Positions 1 through 8,675 of a stretch of 64,000 bases of DNA are shown here, one piece after another. Position 1 is the stretch's first letter. Each line of letters starts with the position of its first letter. Location of the stretch: positions 248,001 to 312,000 of the forward strand of contig JAZBPX010000064.1 of assembly GCA_036351775.1 (NCBI GenBank), given 5' to 3'. This DNA comes from Pacificimonas sp036351775. GTDB taxonomy: Bacteria; Pseudomonadota; Alphaproteobacteria; Sphingomonadales; Sphingomonadaceae. The notes beneath the pieces were generated by a model. It did not search any database. It was not told the origin of the DNA and was given only the letters and a program-made list of their open reading frames with translations. A program made the position numbers and the translations under genes.

Positions 1-74
1 GCGCCACCCTTGTCGGCAATGGCGCGGCTTGCCAATCATCTGGCGGCCGCGCCCATCCTGAAGGAGATTTCGTC

Positions 75-764
75 ATGCGCCTCGTAACCGCCCTCGCCGC
101 TTCGGCGATCTTCGCCATCCCCGTCGCCGCCTACCAGGTCGCCGGTACAGGCTCAGACGAAGCCGCGGCCACCCAGCTTGCGCCGATGGTGATGACCACC
201 CCGCCCGCCCCCGAGGCCTTCGGAAAGCGCGACACATCCACTGTCGAGGCCGGAACCTACACTGTGGATACTGGACATACGACGGTCACCTTCACCGTCG
301 ATCACCTCGGCTTCTCTTCCTACACTGGCCAGTTCGGCGACCCGACCGGCACGCTGACGCTCGACCCGGCAAACCCCGCCGCCGCGAGCGTCGAGGTCAC
401 CTTTCCCATCAGCGGCGTCTCGACGACCAGCGACCAGCTCGACCAGCACCTGATGAGCGCCGACTTCTTCACGGCCGAAGAGCACCCCAACGCGACCTTC
501 ACGTCCACCGACATCGTCGTCGAGGGCCAGAACGCCGCCATTCGCGGGGACCTGACCATGAACGGCCAGACCAATTCCGTCGTGCTGCAGACGCAGTTCT
601 ACGGTGCCGGTGTCAGCGGCATGTCGAACAAGCTGAACATCGGCTTCCGCGCCGTGACGACGATCGATCGCAGCGACTGGGGCATCGACTATGCGATCCC
701 GATGGTCTCTGACGAGGTGCTGCTGGTCATCGACGCCGCCTTCATCCTCGACGACGAAGGCTGA
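75..764 (+). CDS. YceI family periplasmic protein
   Basis: 229 aa. The N-terminus (MRLVTALAASAIFAIPVAA) is a Sec signal peptide, so the product is periplasmic. The mature part starts with the YceI pattern (GTYTVDTGHTTVTFTVDHLGFS), followed by the family's alternating beta strands and the FTSTDI and GDLTMNG segments near residues 140-165. YceI proteins form a lipocalin-like barrel that binds polyisoprenoid lipids such as quinones. An AAGGAG ribosome-binding site lies 8 bases before the ATG. Residues 20-55 form a low-complexity Pro/Ala stretch before the barrel. The physiological ligand cannot be read from the sequence. Confidence 0.93.
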   Translation: MRLVTALAASAIFAIPVAAYQVAGTGSDEAAATQLAPMVMTTPPAPEAFGKRDTSTVEAGTYTVDTGHTTVTFTVDHLGFSSYTGQFGDPTGTLTLDPANPAAASVEVTFPISGVSTTSDQLDQHLMSADFFTAEEHPNATFTSTDIVVEGQNAAIRGDLTMNGQTNSVVLQTQFYGAGVSGMSNKLNIGFRAVTTIDRSDWGIDYAIPMVSDEVLLVIDAAFILDDEG

Positions 765-785
765 GCCCCAACTCCGCCGCCGCCG

Positions 786-1334
786 CTACTCCGCCGCCTG
801 TACCTGCGCCTGCGCGGCGGGGTGCGGCTGCACCATCGCGGGCGGCGGCGAGGGTTTGAATTCCGTCTCCTCAAGCGCCGCCAGCGCCCGCTCCCGGTCC
901 TCCGCCGTAAACGTCCCCGTCGTCAGGCAGAACTCCACCATGTTGCCATTGGGGTCGCGCGTATAGACGGAGTGGCACCAGTTATGGTCGATCTCCAGAA
1001 CGTCGAGCCCGGCCGCGTTCCACATCGCCCGCTTCTCGTCCAGCGCCCCCCGGCTGTCGACGTCGAAGCTGAAGTGGTTCGTCCCGTTCGGCAGGTTCGC
1101 CGCCTTGTTCAGGTCGAACTCATGGGCTCCTTGCGTGGCGGTATCGTGCAGTTCCCAGAAGGCGATGAACTTCGTGTCGTCGCCGTCCATCCGGTAAAAG
1201 AAATGCTTGCCCCAGCCCCCTTCCGGGATCGGCGCGATTTCCACCTTCACCAGTTCGAACCCGCACACGCCCTCGTAAAAGTCGTGCGTTGCCTTCATGT
1301 CCTTCGCGGCCAGCGCGAGATGGTGATAGCCCAT
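786..1334 (-). CDS. VOC family (glyoxalase/dioxygenase-fold) protein
   Basis: 182 aa. Two beta-alpha-beta-beta-beta modules of the vicinal-oxygen-chelate superfamily are visible: an N-terminal YHHLALAAKDMKATHDFYE, and a C-terminal YTRDPNGNMVEFC whose Glu is a usual metal ligand. His5/His6 and the NHFSFDV His are further candidate ligands. The last 30 residues are an Ala/Pro/Gln-rich tail outside the fold. The ATG follows the upstream decarboxylase-like gene by 2 bp with a GGAGGACTG ribosome-binding site, so the two genes are one transcript. The substrate is unknown; a ring-cleavage or glyoxalase-type reaction is the family expectation. Confidence 0.88.
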   Translation of the reverse strand: MGYHHLALAAKDMKATHDFYEGVCGFELVKVEIAPIPEGGWGKHFFYRMDGDDTKFIAFWELHDTATQGAHEFDLNKAANLPNGTNHFSFDVDSRGALDEKRAMWNAAGLDVLEIDHNWCHSVYTRDPNGNMVEFCLTTGTFTAEDRERALAALEETEFKPSPPPAMVQPHPAAQAQVQAAE

Positions 1335-1336
1335 GG

Positions 1337-1981
1337 TCAGTCCTCCTTCCGCGCCGCGTCGGCCATCGCCATGACGTCGGCGTCATAGTCGCCCGGTGCG
1401 GGCACCTCGACGATGCGCTCGTCGACATCGTCATATTCCAGGCGCAGCGCCCGGCTCATGATCGCATGCATCATATAGGTGCAGGTGATGTATGTCAGTT
1501 CGAGGATTTCCTCGTCCGACAGCTCCTCGCGCATCGCATCGAAGATTTCCTCGGTCACCCGCCCCCGCTGCAGCACCAGCGCATCGGTATAGGCCAGCAC
1601 CGCGCGTTCGATGGGCGAGAAACAGTCGGCGATCTGCCAGGCAGGAATGGCCTTGATCTGCTCCTCGGTAAAGCCGACCCCGCGCATCGCCTTGCAATGC
1701 TGCGAGAAGACGAACCGAGAGCCGACTGCAAAGCCTGCCCGCGTCTGCCCCAGCTCGCGCAGCTGCGGGTCGATCTGGCGGTTTTCGGACCGGTAGAAGC
1801 CGAACCCGTCCGTCGTGTGCTTGAAGGCGTCGGGAACGATATTGAACACCGTCCACCAGTTGCCCGGCGTACCCGTCGCGGTGCCAGGCTCCTTCACCGG
1901 GTCGCGGCCCTCGAACAGCATCTGGAATACGCGCGCGGCATATTCGTCGGCAGGCTTTCCGGCTTCTTTCAGTCGCGGCAT
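1337..1981 (-). CDS. Carboxymuconolactone decarboxylase (AhpD-like) family protein
   Basis: 214 aa, all-helical. The core FAVGSRFVFSQHCKAMRGVGF and the following IPAWQIADCFSPIERAVLAYTDAL match the CMD/AhpD family, where a Cys/His pair acts in peroxidase or decarboxylase chemistry. Only the second Cys of the usual CxxC is present (QHCKAMR), so AhpD-type disulfide cycling is unlikely. It is the first gene of a two-gene transcript with the VOC protein. Such pairs occur in aromatic or xenobiotic degradation, but no pathway gene nearby identifies the substrate. Confidence 0.87.
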   Translation of the reverse strand: MPRLKEAGKPADEYAARVFQMLFEGRDPVKEPGTATGTPGNWWTVFNIVPDAFKHTTDGFGFYRSENRQIDPQLRELGQTRAGFAVGSRFVFSQHCKAMRGVGFTEEQIKAIPAWQIADCFSPIERAVLAYTDALVLQRGRVTEEIFDAMREELSDEEILELTYITCTYMMHAIMSRALRLEYDDVDERIVEVPAPGDYDADVMAMADAARKED

Positions 1982-2088
1982 GGTGGTCTCCCGTGGTGCG
2001 TCGAAGCGAGACTATGCAGTGTGCTGCCCGGCGCTACTGTCGGAAATAGGTGGGCGGACCGGAGGAGCGCTCTAGGTCGTGCTCTATC

Positions 2089-2188
2089 TGTCATCCTGAA
2101 CTTGTTTCAGGACCCACGCCATTTCGTTGCCGACGGCGGCCGCGAAGCCGGGGTCACGGCGTGGGTCCTGACGTCCGTCAGGATGACA
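2089..2188. repeat. Inverted pair of REP-like repeats
   Basis: TGTCATCCTGAACTTGTTTC... (2089-2120) and ...GTCCGTCAGGATGACA (2158-2188) are imperfect inverted copies separated by 37 bp, in the gap between two diverging/terminating minus-strand genes. The left arm belongs to the same family as the array at 56.65-57.13 kb (core CCTGAACTNGTTTCAGG). No coding function is seen in 1982-2245. Confidence 0.75.
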
Positions 2189-2245
2189 GGGTGGGGAATG
2201 GGAGCGGGTATTAGCAGGCCGCCCCCTGTCAATGGATGCTCGCCT

Positions 2246-3250
2246 TCACCCCACAAACTCCACGGCCGCGCCGGTTTCCACCGCGTCGGCCAGTTCACGC
2301 GCGTCCCAGTTGGTCAGGCGCACACAGCCATGGCTGGCCGTCTTCCCGATCAGCGCCGGGTCGGGCGTCCCGTGGATGCCGTAGGTGTCCTTCGACAGAT
2401 CGATCCACACCCCGCCGACGGGATTGTTCGGCCCCGCCGCGATCTGCAGCGCCTCGTCGCCGCCCCAGTCATTCGTGTCGGGGTTGAAGGTATAGGTCGC
2501 CTCCGGCGCGACCGCGCGCACGGTCATCTCGCCCGACGGGCTCGGCATCTCGCTGGAGCCCACCGTTGCCGGGTAACGCGCCACCAGCGTGTCCCCGGAA
2601 TAGGCGCGCAGGGCATTCTCGCTCTTGCTGATGACGATACGGTCGACCGTCCGGTCCAGCTTCGCGGGTCCGGCGCGGACCACTAGCACCGGGTCGCCAG
2701 CGTTGACGCTCTCCCAGTCGACATCGGGGTTCATCGCGCGCAGCAGGTCGATGTCCATGTGATAGCGCTCGGCCAGCAGTTCATCGAGGCCCTCATAGCC
2801 CAGATGGTCCGCCTCCGCCTGTTCCGCCATGCCGGACGGCACAGGCTGGAAGGATTTCGACCGGTCACGTTCCTTGATCTGCACCGCGCGGATGTAGCGG
2901 CCGCCATGGGCATCGCGCAGGGCCTTCACGACGGCGGACCCGGCCTTGCCATCGACGGTCATGCCGTTCGCCCTTTGAAAGGCGCGGATGGCCGCCTCCG
3001 TATTGCCGCCGCCGCGCCCGTCGATCACGCCTGGCGAAAAGCCCGCCCGGTCCAGCATGATCTGGACGGCGAGACCGCGGCGGGTTCGGCCGTCGGCGAA
3101 CACCTGGTCGGACAGGCTGGTCTGTCCGTCATTTTGGATGAGCGCCGCTGCCTCGCTGTTCGCATCCTGCGCTGCGGCGGTCGGCGGCATGGCGGCTAGC
3201 CCGATGGTGGCGGCGGCGGCGGTCAGGATCGTACTTAGCGGTCTGGTCAT
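2246..3250 (-). CDS. L,D-transpeptidase (YkuD) with peptidoglycan-binding domain
   Basis: 334 aa. A signal peptide (MTRPLSTILTAAAATIGLAAM, Ala-rich cleavage region) is followed by a PG_binding_1 domain around residues 50-110 (AVQIMLDRAGFSPGVIDG). The C-terminal YkuD domain ends in the catalytic signature with His in YGIHGT and SHGCVRL; the nucleophile is Cys309. Such enzymes make 3-3 cross-links or attach proteins to peptidoglycan in the periplasm. It stands alone, with about 210 bp of non-coding sequence before the next gene. The length and domain order fit the family. Confidence 0.95.
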   Translation of the reverse strand: MTRPLSTILTAAAATIGLAAMPPTAAAQDANSEAAALIQNDGQTSLSDQVFADGRTRRGLAVQIMLDRAGFSPGVIDGRGGGNTEAAIRAFQRANGMTVDGKAGSAVVKALRDAHGGRYIRAVQIKERDRSKSFQPVPSGMAEQAEADHLGYEGLDELLAERYHMDIDLLRAMNPDVDWESVNAGDPVLVVRAGPAKLDRTVDRIVISKSENALRAYSGDTLVARYPATVGSSEMPSPSGEMTVRAVAPEATYTFNPDTNDWGGDEALQIAAGPNNPVGGVWIDLSKDTYGIHGTPDPALIGKTASHGCVRLTNWDARELADAVETGAAVEFVG

Positions 3251-3463
3251 AGCGGTTTGGCCCTACTGGTCTGTTTTGAAAGGATCCCTCTCCCAACCCT
3301 CCATCGCTGGCCGCCGTTCCACTGGCGGCGCAGGCAGCACAGTTCGGCGGGAAACCGGTCGGAAACGCTTCACAAAGCAGCCGGCAAGCGCCATTTGCAT
3401 CCGCTAACGTGAACCACAGTGCGGCCCCGGCAGGCTGCTGGACCCGATTTTCTGAAACCGACC

Positions 3464-4396
3464 ATGTCTACGACCGCAACCGCACAAGCGGCTGACCTAC
3501 CGGCTGGGCTTCCTGCCGACCTGCCATCGCTGGAGCCGACCGGCGGCGGCTGGCAGCGCTGGGCGACCATTGCGATGTCGGTCGCGATCCTTGGTATTGT
3601 CCTCTGGGAACTCTACCAGTACGGCCCCGGCGTCCTGTCGGCCAGTCTGCCCACCAGTCCCGGTTTCTACATCGCCATCTTCGCCGCCTACATGACGCAG
3701 CCGGTGTTCGACTGGCTGATCTTCCGCCGCCTCTGGAACCTTCCCGGCGCCGGCATTGTCCCCCTCATCAAGAAGCGCGTCGCAAACGACGTCCTCGTGA
3801 ATTATTCGGGGGAGGCCTATTTCTACCTGTGGGCGCGGCAACGGACGAAGCTGACGTCGGCCCCGTTCGGCACCGTCAAGGACGTCTCGATCATGTCCGC
3901 CTTTGCGGGCAACGTCATGACGCTCGCGCTTCTCGCCATCGCCTGGCCCGTGGCGGAGGGGATCGACCTTGGCATCCCGCGCCAGCCGATCCTTCTCGGC
4001 GGGTCCGTGGTCATCATCACCAGCCTCGTCATCCTCGGCTTCTCGAAGAAGATCTTCTTCCTGCCGTTCGCCCGATTGCGGGAGGTGTTTGGCATCCACA
4101 TGGTGCGGCTCGTTCTCTCCACCGTTCTGATGGCGGTCGCCTGGTATTTCGCCATGCCCAGCGTGCCGATCGAATATTGGGTGCTGTTCGGCGCGCTTCG
4201 CCTCCTGATCGGCCGCCTGCCTTTCATCCCGTCGAAGGATCTGCTGTTCGCCGCCGTCGTCCTCGTGCTGGCCGAAAGCGGCTCGCAGCTTGAAGCGGTG
4301 CTGGCGCTCAGCGCCGGGGCGATCATCGCGATCAACCTCGTCTTCGGCCTCGTCCTGTTTGCCGCCACCCTGTTCAGCCGCCGGGAAGCCGCGTAA
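3464..4396 (+). CDS. Multi-pass membrane protein of unknown function
   Basis: 310 aa from the ATG at 3464; a second in-frame ATG at 3419 would add 15 residues. A Pro-rich cytoplasmic head of about 35 residues is followed by roughly eight hydrophobic segments (for example ATIAMSVAILGIVLWELY and IILGG...VIITSLVILGF). Its layout resembles the membrane domain of lysylphosphatidylglycerol synthase/flippase-like proteins, but no signature motif is visible, so no function is assigned. The glycosyltransferase begins 12 bp downstream, so the two probably work together, perhaps on a lipid-linked glycan. Confidence 0.85.
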   Translation: MSTTATAQAADLPAGLPADLPSLEPTGGGWQRWATIAMSVAILGIVLWELYQYGPGVLSASLPTSPGFYIAIFAAYMTQPVFDWLIFRRLWNLPGAGIVPLIKKRVANDVLVNYSGEAYFYLWARQRTKLTSAPFGTVKDVSIMSAFAGNVMTLALLAIAWPVAEGIDLGIPRQPILLGGSVVIITSLVILGFSKKIFFLPFARLREVFGIHMVRLVLSTVLMAVAWYFAMPSVPIEYWVLFGALRLLIGRLPFIPSKDLLFAAVVLVLAESGSQLEAVLALSAGAIIAINLVFGLVLFAATLFSRREAA

Positions 4397-4408
4397 ACGC
4401 CTGCGCCC

Positions 4409-5593
4409 ATGCGCATCGCCGACGTTTGCGAGTTCTACGCGCCGAAGGGCGGCGGGGTGAAGACCTACGTCCACACCCGCTGGAAGGCCGCAGCCGCCGC
4501 CGGTGAAGAGGTGTTCGTCATCGCGCCTGCGCCCCATGACAAGGTGACCGAAGTCGATGGCGGCGCACTCGTCGAGGTGAAGGCACCCGTTCACTTCGCG
4601 GACCCGAAATATCACATGTTCTGGGACGTCAAACCCGTCCACGAAGCGCTCGACCGCATCGCGCCTGCGCTCCTGGAGGTGTCCTCGCCCTGGCGCGGGC
4701 TGACGGTCGGCATACGCTATCCGCGGCCCATTCCGCGCACCATGTTCATGCACGAGGAGCCCATCGAGAAATGGGCCTATGGCCTCTTCGACCGCTTTCT
4801 CAGCCATGAGAGGATCGACCGCACGGTGGCGGGCTGGCTGTGGCGGCGAATGCGCGCGCGCTATGACAAGGCCGACGCGGTCATCTGCGCCTCCGACGCT
4901 GTCACCGAGTTCCTCCGCGGCCAGGGCATCGAGCGCATTCACACCATCCCCATGGGCGTGGAGGCGGGCGCCTTCTCACCCGCAAACCGCTCGGAACGCA
5001 TCCGAAACGACCTCCTCGCCCGCATGGACCTTCCCCCCGAGGCAACCCTCGTCATAGGAGTCGGCCGCCACAACCGGGAGAAGCGCTGGCCAACCGTCAT
5101 CCGCGCCATCGAACGCATCGGAATCGACCATCCCGTCGGACTTCTCATGCTGGGCACCGGACCCGAGACCGCGAAGCTCGAAAAGCTCAGGAACGGCAAC
5201 CCCCACATCCTGATGCTGGAGCCCGTTCATGACCGCAAAAAATACGCCCAGCTTCTCGCCAGCGCCGACCTGATGATTTCCGCCGGGATCGAAACCTTCG
5301 GCCTTGCCGCCGCCGAAGCCATAGCCAGCGGCCTGCCCATCGTCGCCGAGGCCGGCGGCGCGGTATCCACCTTCTGCAAGCCTGCCTTCAGCGCCTTCTA
5401 CGACCAGGTCGATCCGGAACATGTCGCCTTCGCGCTCGCCCGCATGCTGAAGCATCTGCCCGCCGCCCGCGCCGCCGCCGCGGCCGCCGCGCCTGAAACC
5501 CGCCATCTCGCAGATCATTTCGAGGAAATTTTCGCCCTCTATCACCGGCTGGCTGACGAAGGCCCAACGCGCGGGCACGTCCCCTTCCCCTGA
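4409..5593 (+). CDS. Glycosyltransferase family 4 (GT-B)
   Basis: 394 aa. The N-terminal half contains KGGGVKTYV, the GT4 acceptor-side glycine loop. The C-terminal half has GVGRHNREKRW (donor domain) and ETFGLAAAEAIASGLP near residue 295, the EX7E nucleotide-sugar motif. The retaining transfer of a hexose-type sugar is therefore expected. There is no signal peptide, so it is cytoplasmic or membrane-associated. It starts 12 bp after the membrane-protein gene, indicating co-translation. An Ala run of 9-10 residues near 355 is low complexity. The acceptor is unknown; a glycolipid is plausible. Confidence 0.93.
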   Translation: MRIADVCEFYAPKGGGVKTYVHTRWKAAAAAGEEVFVIAPAPHDKVTEVDGGALVEVKAPVHFADPKYHMFWDVKPVHEALDRIAPALLEVSSPWRGLTVGIRYPRPIPRTMFMHEEPIEKWAYGLFDRFLSHERIDRTVAGWLWRRMRARYDKADAVICASDAVTEFLRGQGIERIHTIPMGVEAGAFSPANRSERIRNDLLARMDLPPEATLVIGVGRHNREKRWPTVIRAIERIGIDHPVGLLMLGTGPETAKLEKLRNGNPHILMLEPVHDRKKYAQLLASADLMISAGIETFGLAAAEAIASGLPIVAEAGGAVSTFCKPAFSAFYDQVDPEHVAFALARMLKHLPAARAAAAAAAPETRHLADHFEEIFALYHRLADEGPTRGHVPFP

Positions 5594-5673
5594 GACATTT
5601 CGCGATTGGTAAGACCTCGCCCGCTAGGTAAGCATGATCTGAATTCTGCATGCTATTCCGAGGACAAAAATCC

Positions 5674-7083
5674 ATGAACGCCCCCGTCGATCCCGCTGAG
5701 TTCCGCACCGATGACGGTTCGACTTACGAGGAGCGCTTCGCCCGCCTGAAGCATCCGACGTTCGAACAGCTGATGCACCTGCCGAACAGCGGCACGCCGA
5801 CCCTGTGGGAGAAAATTCAGAACACCCGCCGTTTCCTGTTCGACACGCTCGGCCTGATGCAGGATCGGCGCGACCAGATGGGCGATGTCTATGTCAACGT
5901 GAACATCGGCGGTGTCGGCGTGAACCTGATCGGCGCGGACGCCAACGAAATGCTGCTGATGAACCGGGACAAGACCTTTTCCTCCGAACAGGGCTGGATG
6001 CCGGTTCTTGAAAAGCTGTTTCCGCACGGCCTGATGCTGCAGGATTTTGAGCAGCACCGCGCGCACCGGAAGATTCTCTCCGTCGCTTTCAAGCCGAAGC
6101 CGATGCAGAACTATTTGGGCCAGTTGCAGGAGGGCATTCGGCGCGGACTGAAAGAGTGGCCGGAACAGCTGAAGCTTTACCCCGCCGTAAAGCAGCTGAC
6201 ACTCGACCTCGCCGCGCCCTCCTTCCTTGGCATTCCGTGGGGGCCGGAGGCGGACCGCATTAACACCGCCTTTGTCGATATGGTGCAGGCGTCCGTGACC
6301 CCCATTCGCAAGCCGCTGCCCTTCACGCAGATGCGCCGCGGGGTAAAGGGCCGCGGCTATCTGAACGAGTATTTCGGCCGCGAGATTCCGAAGCGGCGCG
6401 GTTCGGATGCCGAGGACATCTTCACGCAGGTCGTGAATGCGGAGGGTGAGGACGGGCAGCTGCTGACCGATCAGGAAATCATCGACCACATGAACTTCCT
6501 AATGATGGCGGCGCACGACACCATCACGTCGTCGTTGTCTTCAACCGTCTTCTACCTCGGCAAGAACCCGGAATGGCAGGACAAGGTGCGCGACGAGGCA
6601 CTGTCTATTCGCGCCGAGCATGGCGAGACCATCCCCTATGCCGCGCTGAACGATTTCGAGATCGCGGAGATGGCGTTCAAGGAAGCCATGCGCCTGCGCC
6701 CGCCGGTGCCGTTCATCCCGCGCCGCGCGCTTCGCGATTTCACCTATCGCAACCACGTTATCCCGGCCGGTTCGCCGGTCAGCATCATCCCTATGATGGT
6801 GCACCGCGACCCGGATATCTGGGACGAGCCGGAGGCGTTCGATCCCTCCCGCTTCACACGGGAAAACGAGAAGCAGCGGCACAAGCACGCCTATGTCCCG
6901 TTCGGCGGCGGCGCGCACATGTGCCTCGGCCTGCACTTTGCCTACATGCAGATGAAGGCGTTCATTTTCGAACTGCTCGCCACGCGCCGGATCGAGTATC
7001 CCGAGAGCTATGAGCCGAAATGGCAAATGGTGCCCATTCCGCGGCCCCGCGATAACCTGCCGACGCGGCTTCCCCGCCTCTGA
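5674..7083 (+). CDS. Cytochrome P450
   Basis: 469 aa from the ATG at 5674, which has GAGGACA upstream; an ATG at 5650 would add 8 residues but lacks a ribosome-binding site. The oxygen-activation helix (AAHDTITSS, about residue 280), the ExxR motif (EAMR, Glu337) and the haem loop FGGGAHMCLG with Cys417 are intact. It is a soluble monooxygenase that needs ferredoxin/reductase partners; a ferredoxin-NADP reductase gene lies 1.8 kb downstream. The substrate is unknown; the length and PVPFIPRR region recall the fatty-acid/terpenoid-type CYPs of this group. It follows the glycosyltransferase by 80 bp. Confidence 0.95.
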   Translation: MNAPVDPAEFRTDDGSTYEERFARLKHPTFEQLMHLPNSGTPTLWEKIQNTRRFLFDTLGLMQDRRDQMGDVYVNVNIGGVGVNLIGADANEMLLMNRDKTFSSEQGWMPVLEKLFPHGLMLQDFEQHRAHRKILSVAFKPKPMQNYLGQLQEGIRRGLKEWPEQLKLYPAVKQLTLDLAAPSFLGIPWGPEADRINTAFVDMVQASVTPIRKPLPFTQMRRGVKGRGYLNEYFGREIPKRRGSDAEDIFTQVVNAEGEDGQLLTDQEIIDHMNFLMMAAHDTITSSLSSTVFYLGKNPEWQDKVRDEALSIRAEHGETIPYAALNDFEIAEMAFKEAMRLRPPVPFIPRRALRDFTYRNHVIPAGSPVSIIPMMVHRDPDIWDEPEAFDPSRFTRENEKQRHKHAYVPFGGGAHMCLGLHFAYMQMKAFIFELLATRRIEYPESYEPKWQMVPIPRPRDNLPTRLPRL

Positions 7084-7152
7084 GAGCAGCGGCCTGTGTT
7101 CGGCAGCCGACGGGGATGACTATCGGCTCGGATTGCGTCAGAGCGCTCCGCA

Positions 7153-8163
7153 ATGATGAAGAAACTTCTGATCGCACTTGGTGTCGTCGCAGGCGCCCTC
7201 CTCATCCTGTTCCTGATCTTCAGGAACCCGGATACCGACGCTGCCGAAATGCGCGCGAAATATACGAGCGAGGCCAGTCGGTTTATCACCGCCGAACCCG
7301 GGCTCGACATTCATGTTCGCGATGAAGGGCCGCGCGGGGCGCCGGTCCTGCTGCTTGCCCACGGGGCCTCGGCAAGTCTTCATACATGGGAGCCGTGGGT
7401 AGAGGAACTGTCGGACGACTACCGCATCGTCAGCTACGACCAGCCGGGCCATGGCCTGACCGGGCCGCATCCGCGCCGCTGCTATTCAGACGTCTGCATG
7501 GTCGCCGCTGCCCACGCCGTCGCCGAAGCGCTCGACCTTAATGAGTTCGTCATCGGCGGCAATTCGATGGGGGGATGGCTGGCCTGGAACTACGCGCTTC
7601 GCCACCCCGACCGGGTCGCTGGGATGGTGCTGGTCGATGCGGCGGGAATCACCGTCGAAGAAGACGATGAAGACGGCCTGCCCATCGGCTTCCGCATCCT
7701 GGCGATGCCGGGCGTCAACCAGTTGGCCACGCAGATCACGCCGCGGTCCATGATCGAGACGTCGCTGCGCCAGACCGTTGTCGACCAGGACCGCGTTTCA
7801 GAGGCCGAGATCGACCGCTACTGGGAGTTGCTGCGCTATCCGGGAAACCGACAGGCGACCCTAGACCGGTTCAGCGCCCCACGCGGCGAAGAAGCAACGG
7901 CGGAGCGGATGGCAACCCTGACCATGCCAACGCTGATCCAGTGGGGCACGGAAGATACGCTGATCCCGGTTGCGGTCGGCGAGGCATTCGACGAGCGCCT
8001 GCCGAATAGCGAACTGATCATCTACGAGAATGTCGGCCATATTCCGCAGGAGGAAATGGCGGAGCGGTCGGCCGCCGACGTCCGCGCTTTCCTGCAGCGC
8101 GTCTACGCTCCGCCAGAACCCTATCTGCCCCCACCGATCCCGGAAGCGGAACCCGCCGAGTGA
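7153..8163 (+). CDS. Membrane-anchored alpha/beta hydrolase
   Basis: 336 aa. One N-terminal membrane anchor (LLIALGVVAGALLILFLIF) puts the enzyme domain in the periplasm. The catalytic apparatus is complete: oxyanion region AHGASASLHTW, nucleophile elbow GGNSMGG (Ser138), acid Asp in WGTEDTLIP and His in VGHIP. The C-terminus is Pro-rich. The sequence is closest in pattern to haloperoxidase/2-hydroxymuconate-semialdehyde-hydrolase-like serine hydrolases, but the substrate cannot be inferred. It lies 69 bp after the P450 on the same strand. Confidence 0.93.
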   Translation: MMKKLLIALGVVAGALLILFLIFRNPDTDAAEMRAKYTSEASRFITAEPGLDIHVRDEGPRGAPVLLLAHGASASLHTWEPWVEELSDDYRIVSYDQPGHGLTGPHPRRCYSDVCMVAAAHAVAEALDLNEFVIGGNSMGGWLAWNYALRHPDRVAGMVLVDAAGITVEEDDEDGLPIGFRILAMPGVNQLATQITPRSMIETSLRQTVVDQDRVSEAEIDRYWELLRYPGNRQATLDRFSAPRGEEATAERMATLTMPTLIQWGTEDTLIPVAVGEAFDERLPNSELIIYENVGHIPQEEMAERSAADVRAFLQRVYAPPEPYLPPPIPEAEPAE

Positions 8164-8208
8164 CAGCCGTTACCACGACTGGGGATTAACTGCGCTTCGG
8201 CCGTGACC

Positions 8209-8224
8209 TAGGGTCCGAACCCTA
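8209..8224. repeat. Short palindrome TAGGGT-CCGA-ACCCTA between convergent genes
   Basis: A 6-bp stem with a 4-base loop overlaps the stop codon of the minus-strand gene ending at 8222. The same 16 bases recur at 42178-42193, again between two convergent genes. There is no T-run, so it is not a classical terminator. Confidence 0.6.
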
Positions 8225-8485
8225 GTTGACGAAGTCGCCGATGTCCTGACCGTAAACGCGAAAGCTGGTCATGGTCTGGGTTTCCTTCAGATGCGGTACG
8301 CGGTGCAGGCGGTCCTGCACGAAGTCGCTGATCGATTGCAGGTCGTCGAAGTTGACCTTGATCAGCAGGTCGTATTCGCCCGTGACCGAATACACCTCGC
8401 TGACATCCTCCAGCTCGGCAACCTTCTCACCGACCCCCTCGGCATGGCCGAGGTCGCATTTGGCGAGGATGAACAGGCGGTACAT
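8222..8485 (-). CDS. Stand-alone Lrp/AsnC ligand-binding (RAM) domain protein
   Basis: 87 aa, consisting only of the C-terminal effector domain of Lrp/AsnC regulators (MYRLFILAKCDLGHAE, then YSVTGEYDLLIKV, the amino-acid-binding strand-turn). There is no DNA-binding helix-turn-helix, and none is encoded upstream because tRNA-Pro lies there. Such stand-alone domains assemble as decamer rings or modify full-length Lrp proteins. The length is usual for SraA-type proteins. Confidence 0.9.
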   Translation of the reverse strand: MYRLFILAKCDLGHAEGVGEKVAELEDVSEVYSVTGEYDLLIKVNFDDLQSISDFVQDRLHRVPHLKETQTMTSFRVYGQDIGDFVN

Positions 8486-8522
8486 CGACGAACTCCCGTG
8501 ACGGCGTCCCGGTGCGGGAAAA

Positions 8523-8599
8523 TGGTCGGAGAGAGAGGATTCGAACCTCCGGCCCCTGCCTCCCGAAGACAGTGCTCTACCAGGCTGAGCTACTCTCCG
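8523..8599 (-). tRNA. tRNA-Pro (CGG)
   Basis: Cloverleaf on the minus strand: acceptor CGGAGAG paired with CTCTCCG, D-arm GTAGCTCAGCCTGGTAGAGC, anticodon stem CTGTC/GGCAG around loop TTCGGGA (anticodon CGG), and T-arm GGTTCGAATCC. The CCA end is encoded at 8523-8525. Confidence 0.95.
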
Positions 8600-8675
8600 A
8601 CGCTCTCAGCGAGCGGCGCGTATAGCGGCGGTACCGCGCGGCGGCAAGCGCAGCGTGAGTGCCGTTTGGCGCGGC

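Noticed and set aside
1..87. Possible 3' end of an upstream gene before yceI-like
   Set aside because: One frame is open to TAA at 85-87, but 28 residues show no recognisable family and the frame overlaps the next start.
1289..2686. Long plus-strand open frame over the VOC, CMD and L,D-transpeptidase genes
   Set aside because: It is antisense to three clear genes and its translation is Arg/His-rich without any domain, as expected for the complement of GC-rich coding DNA.
8209..8224. Rho-independent terminator
   Set aside because: Only a 6-bp stem and no T-run on either side.
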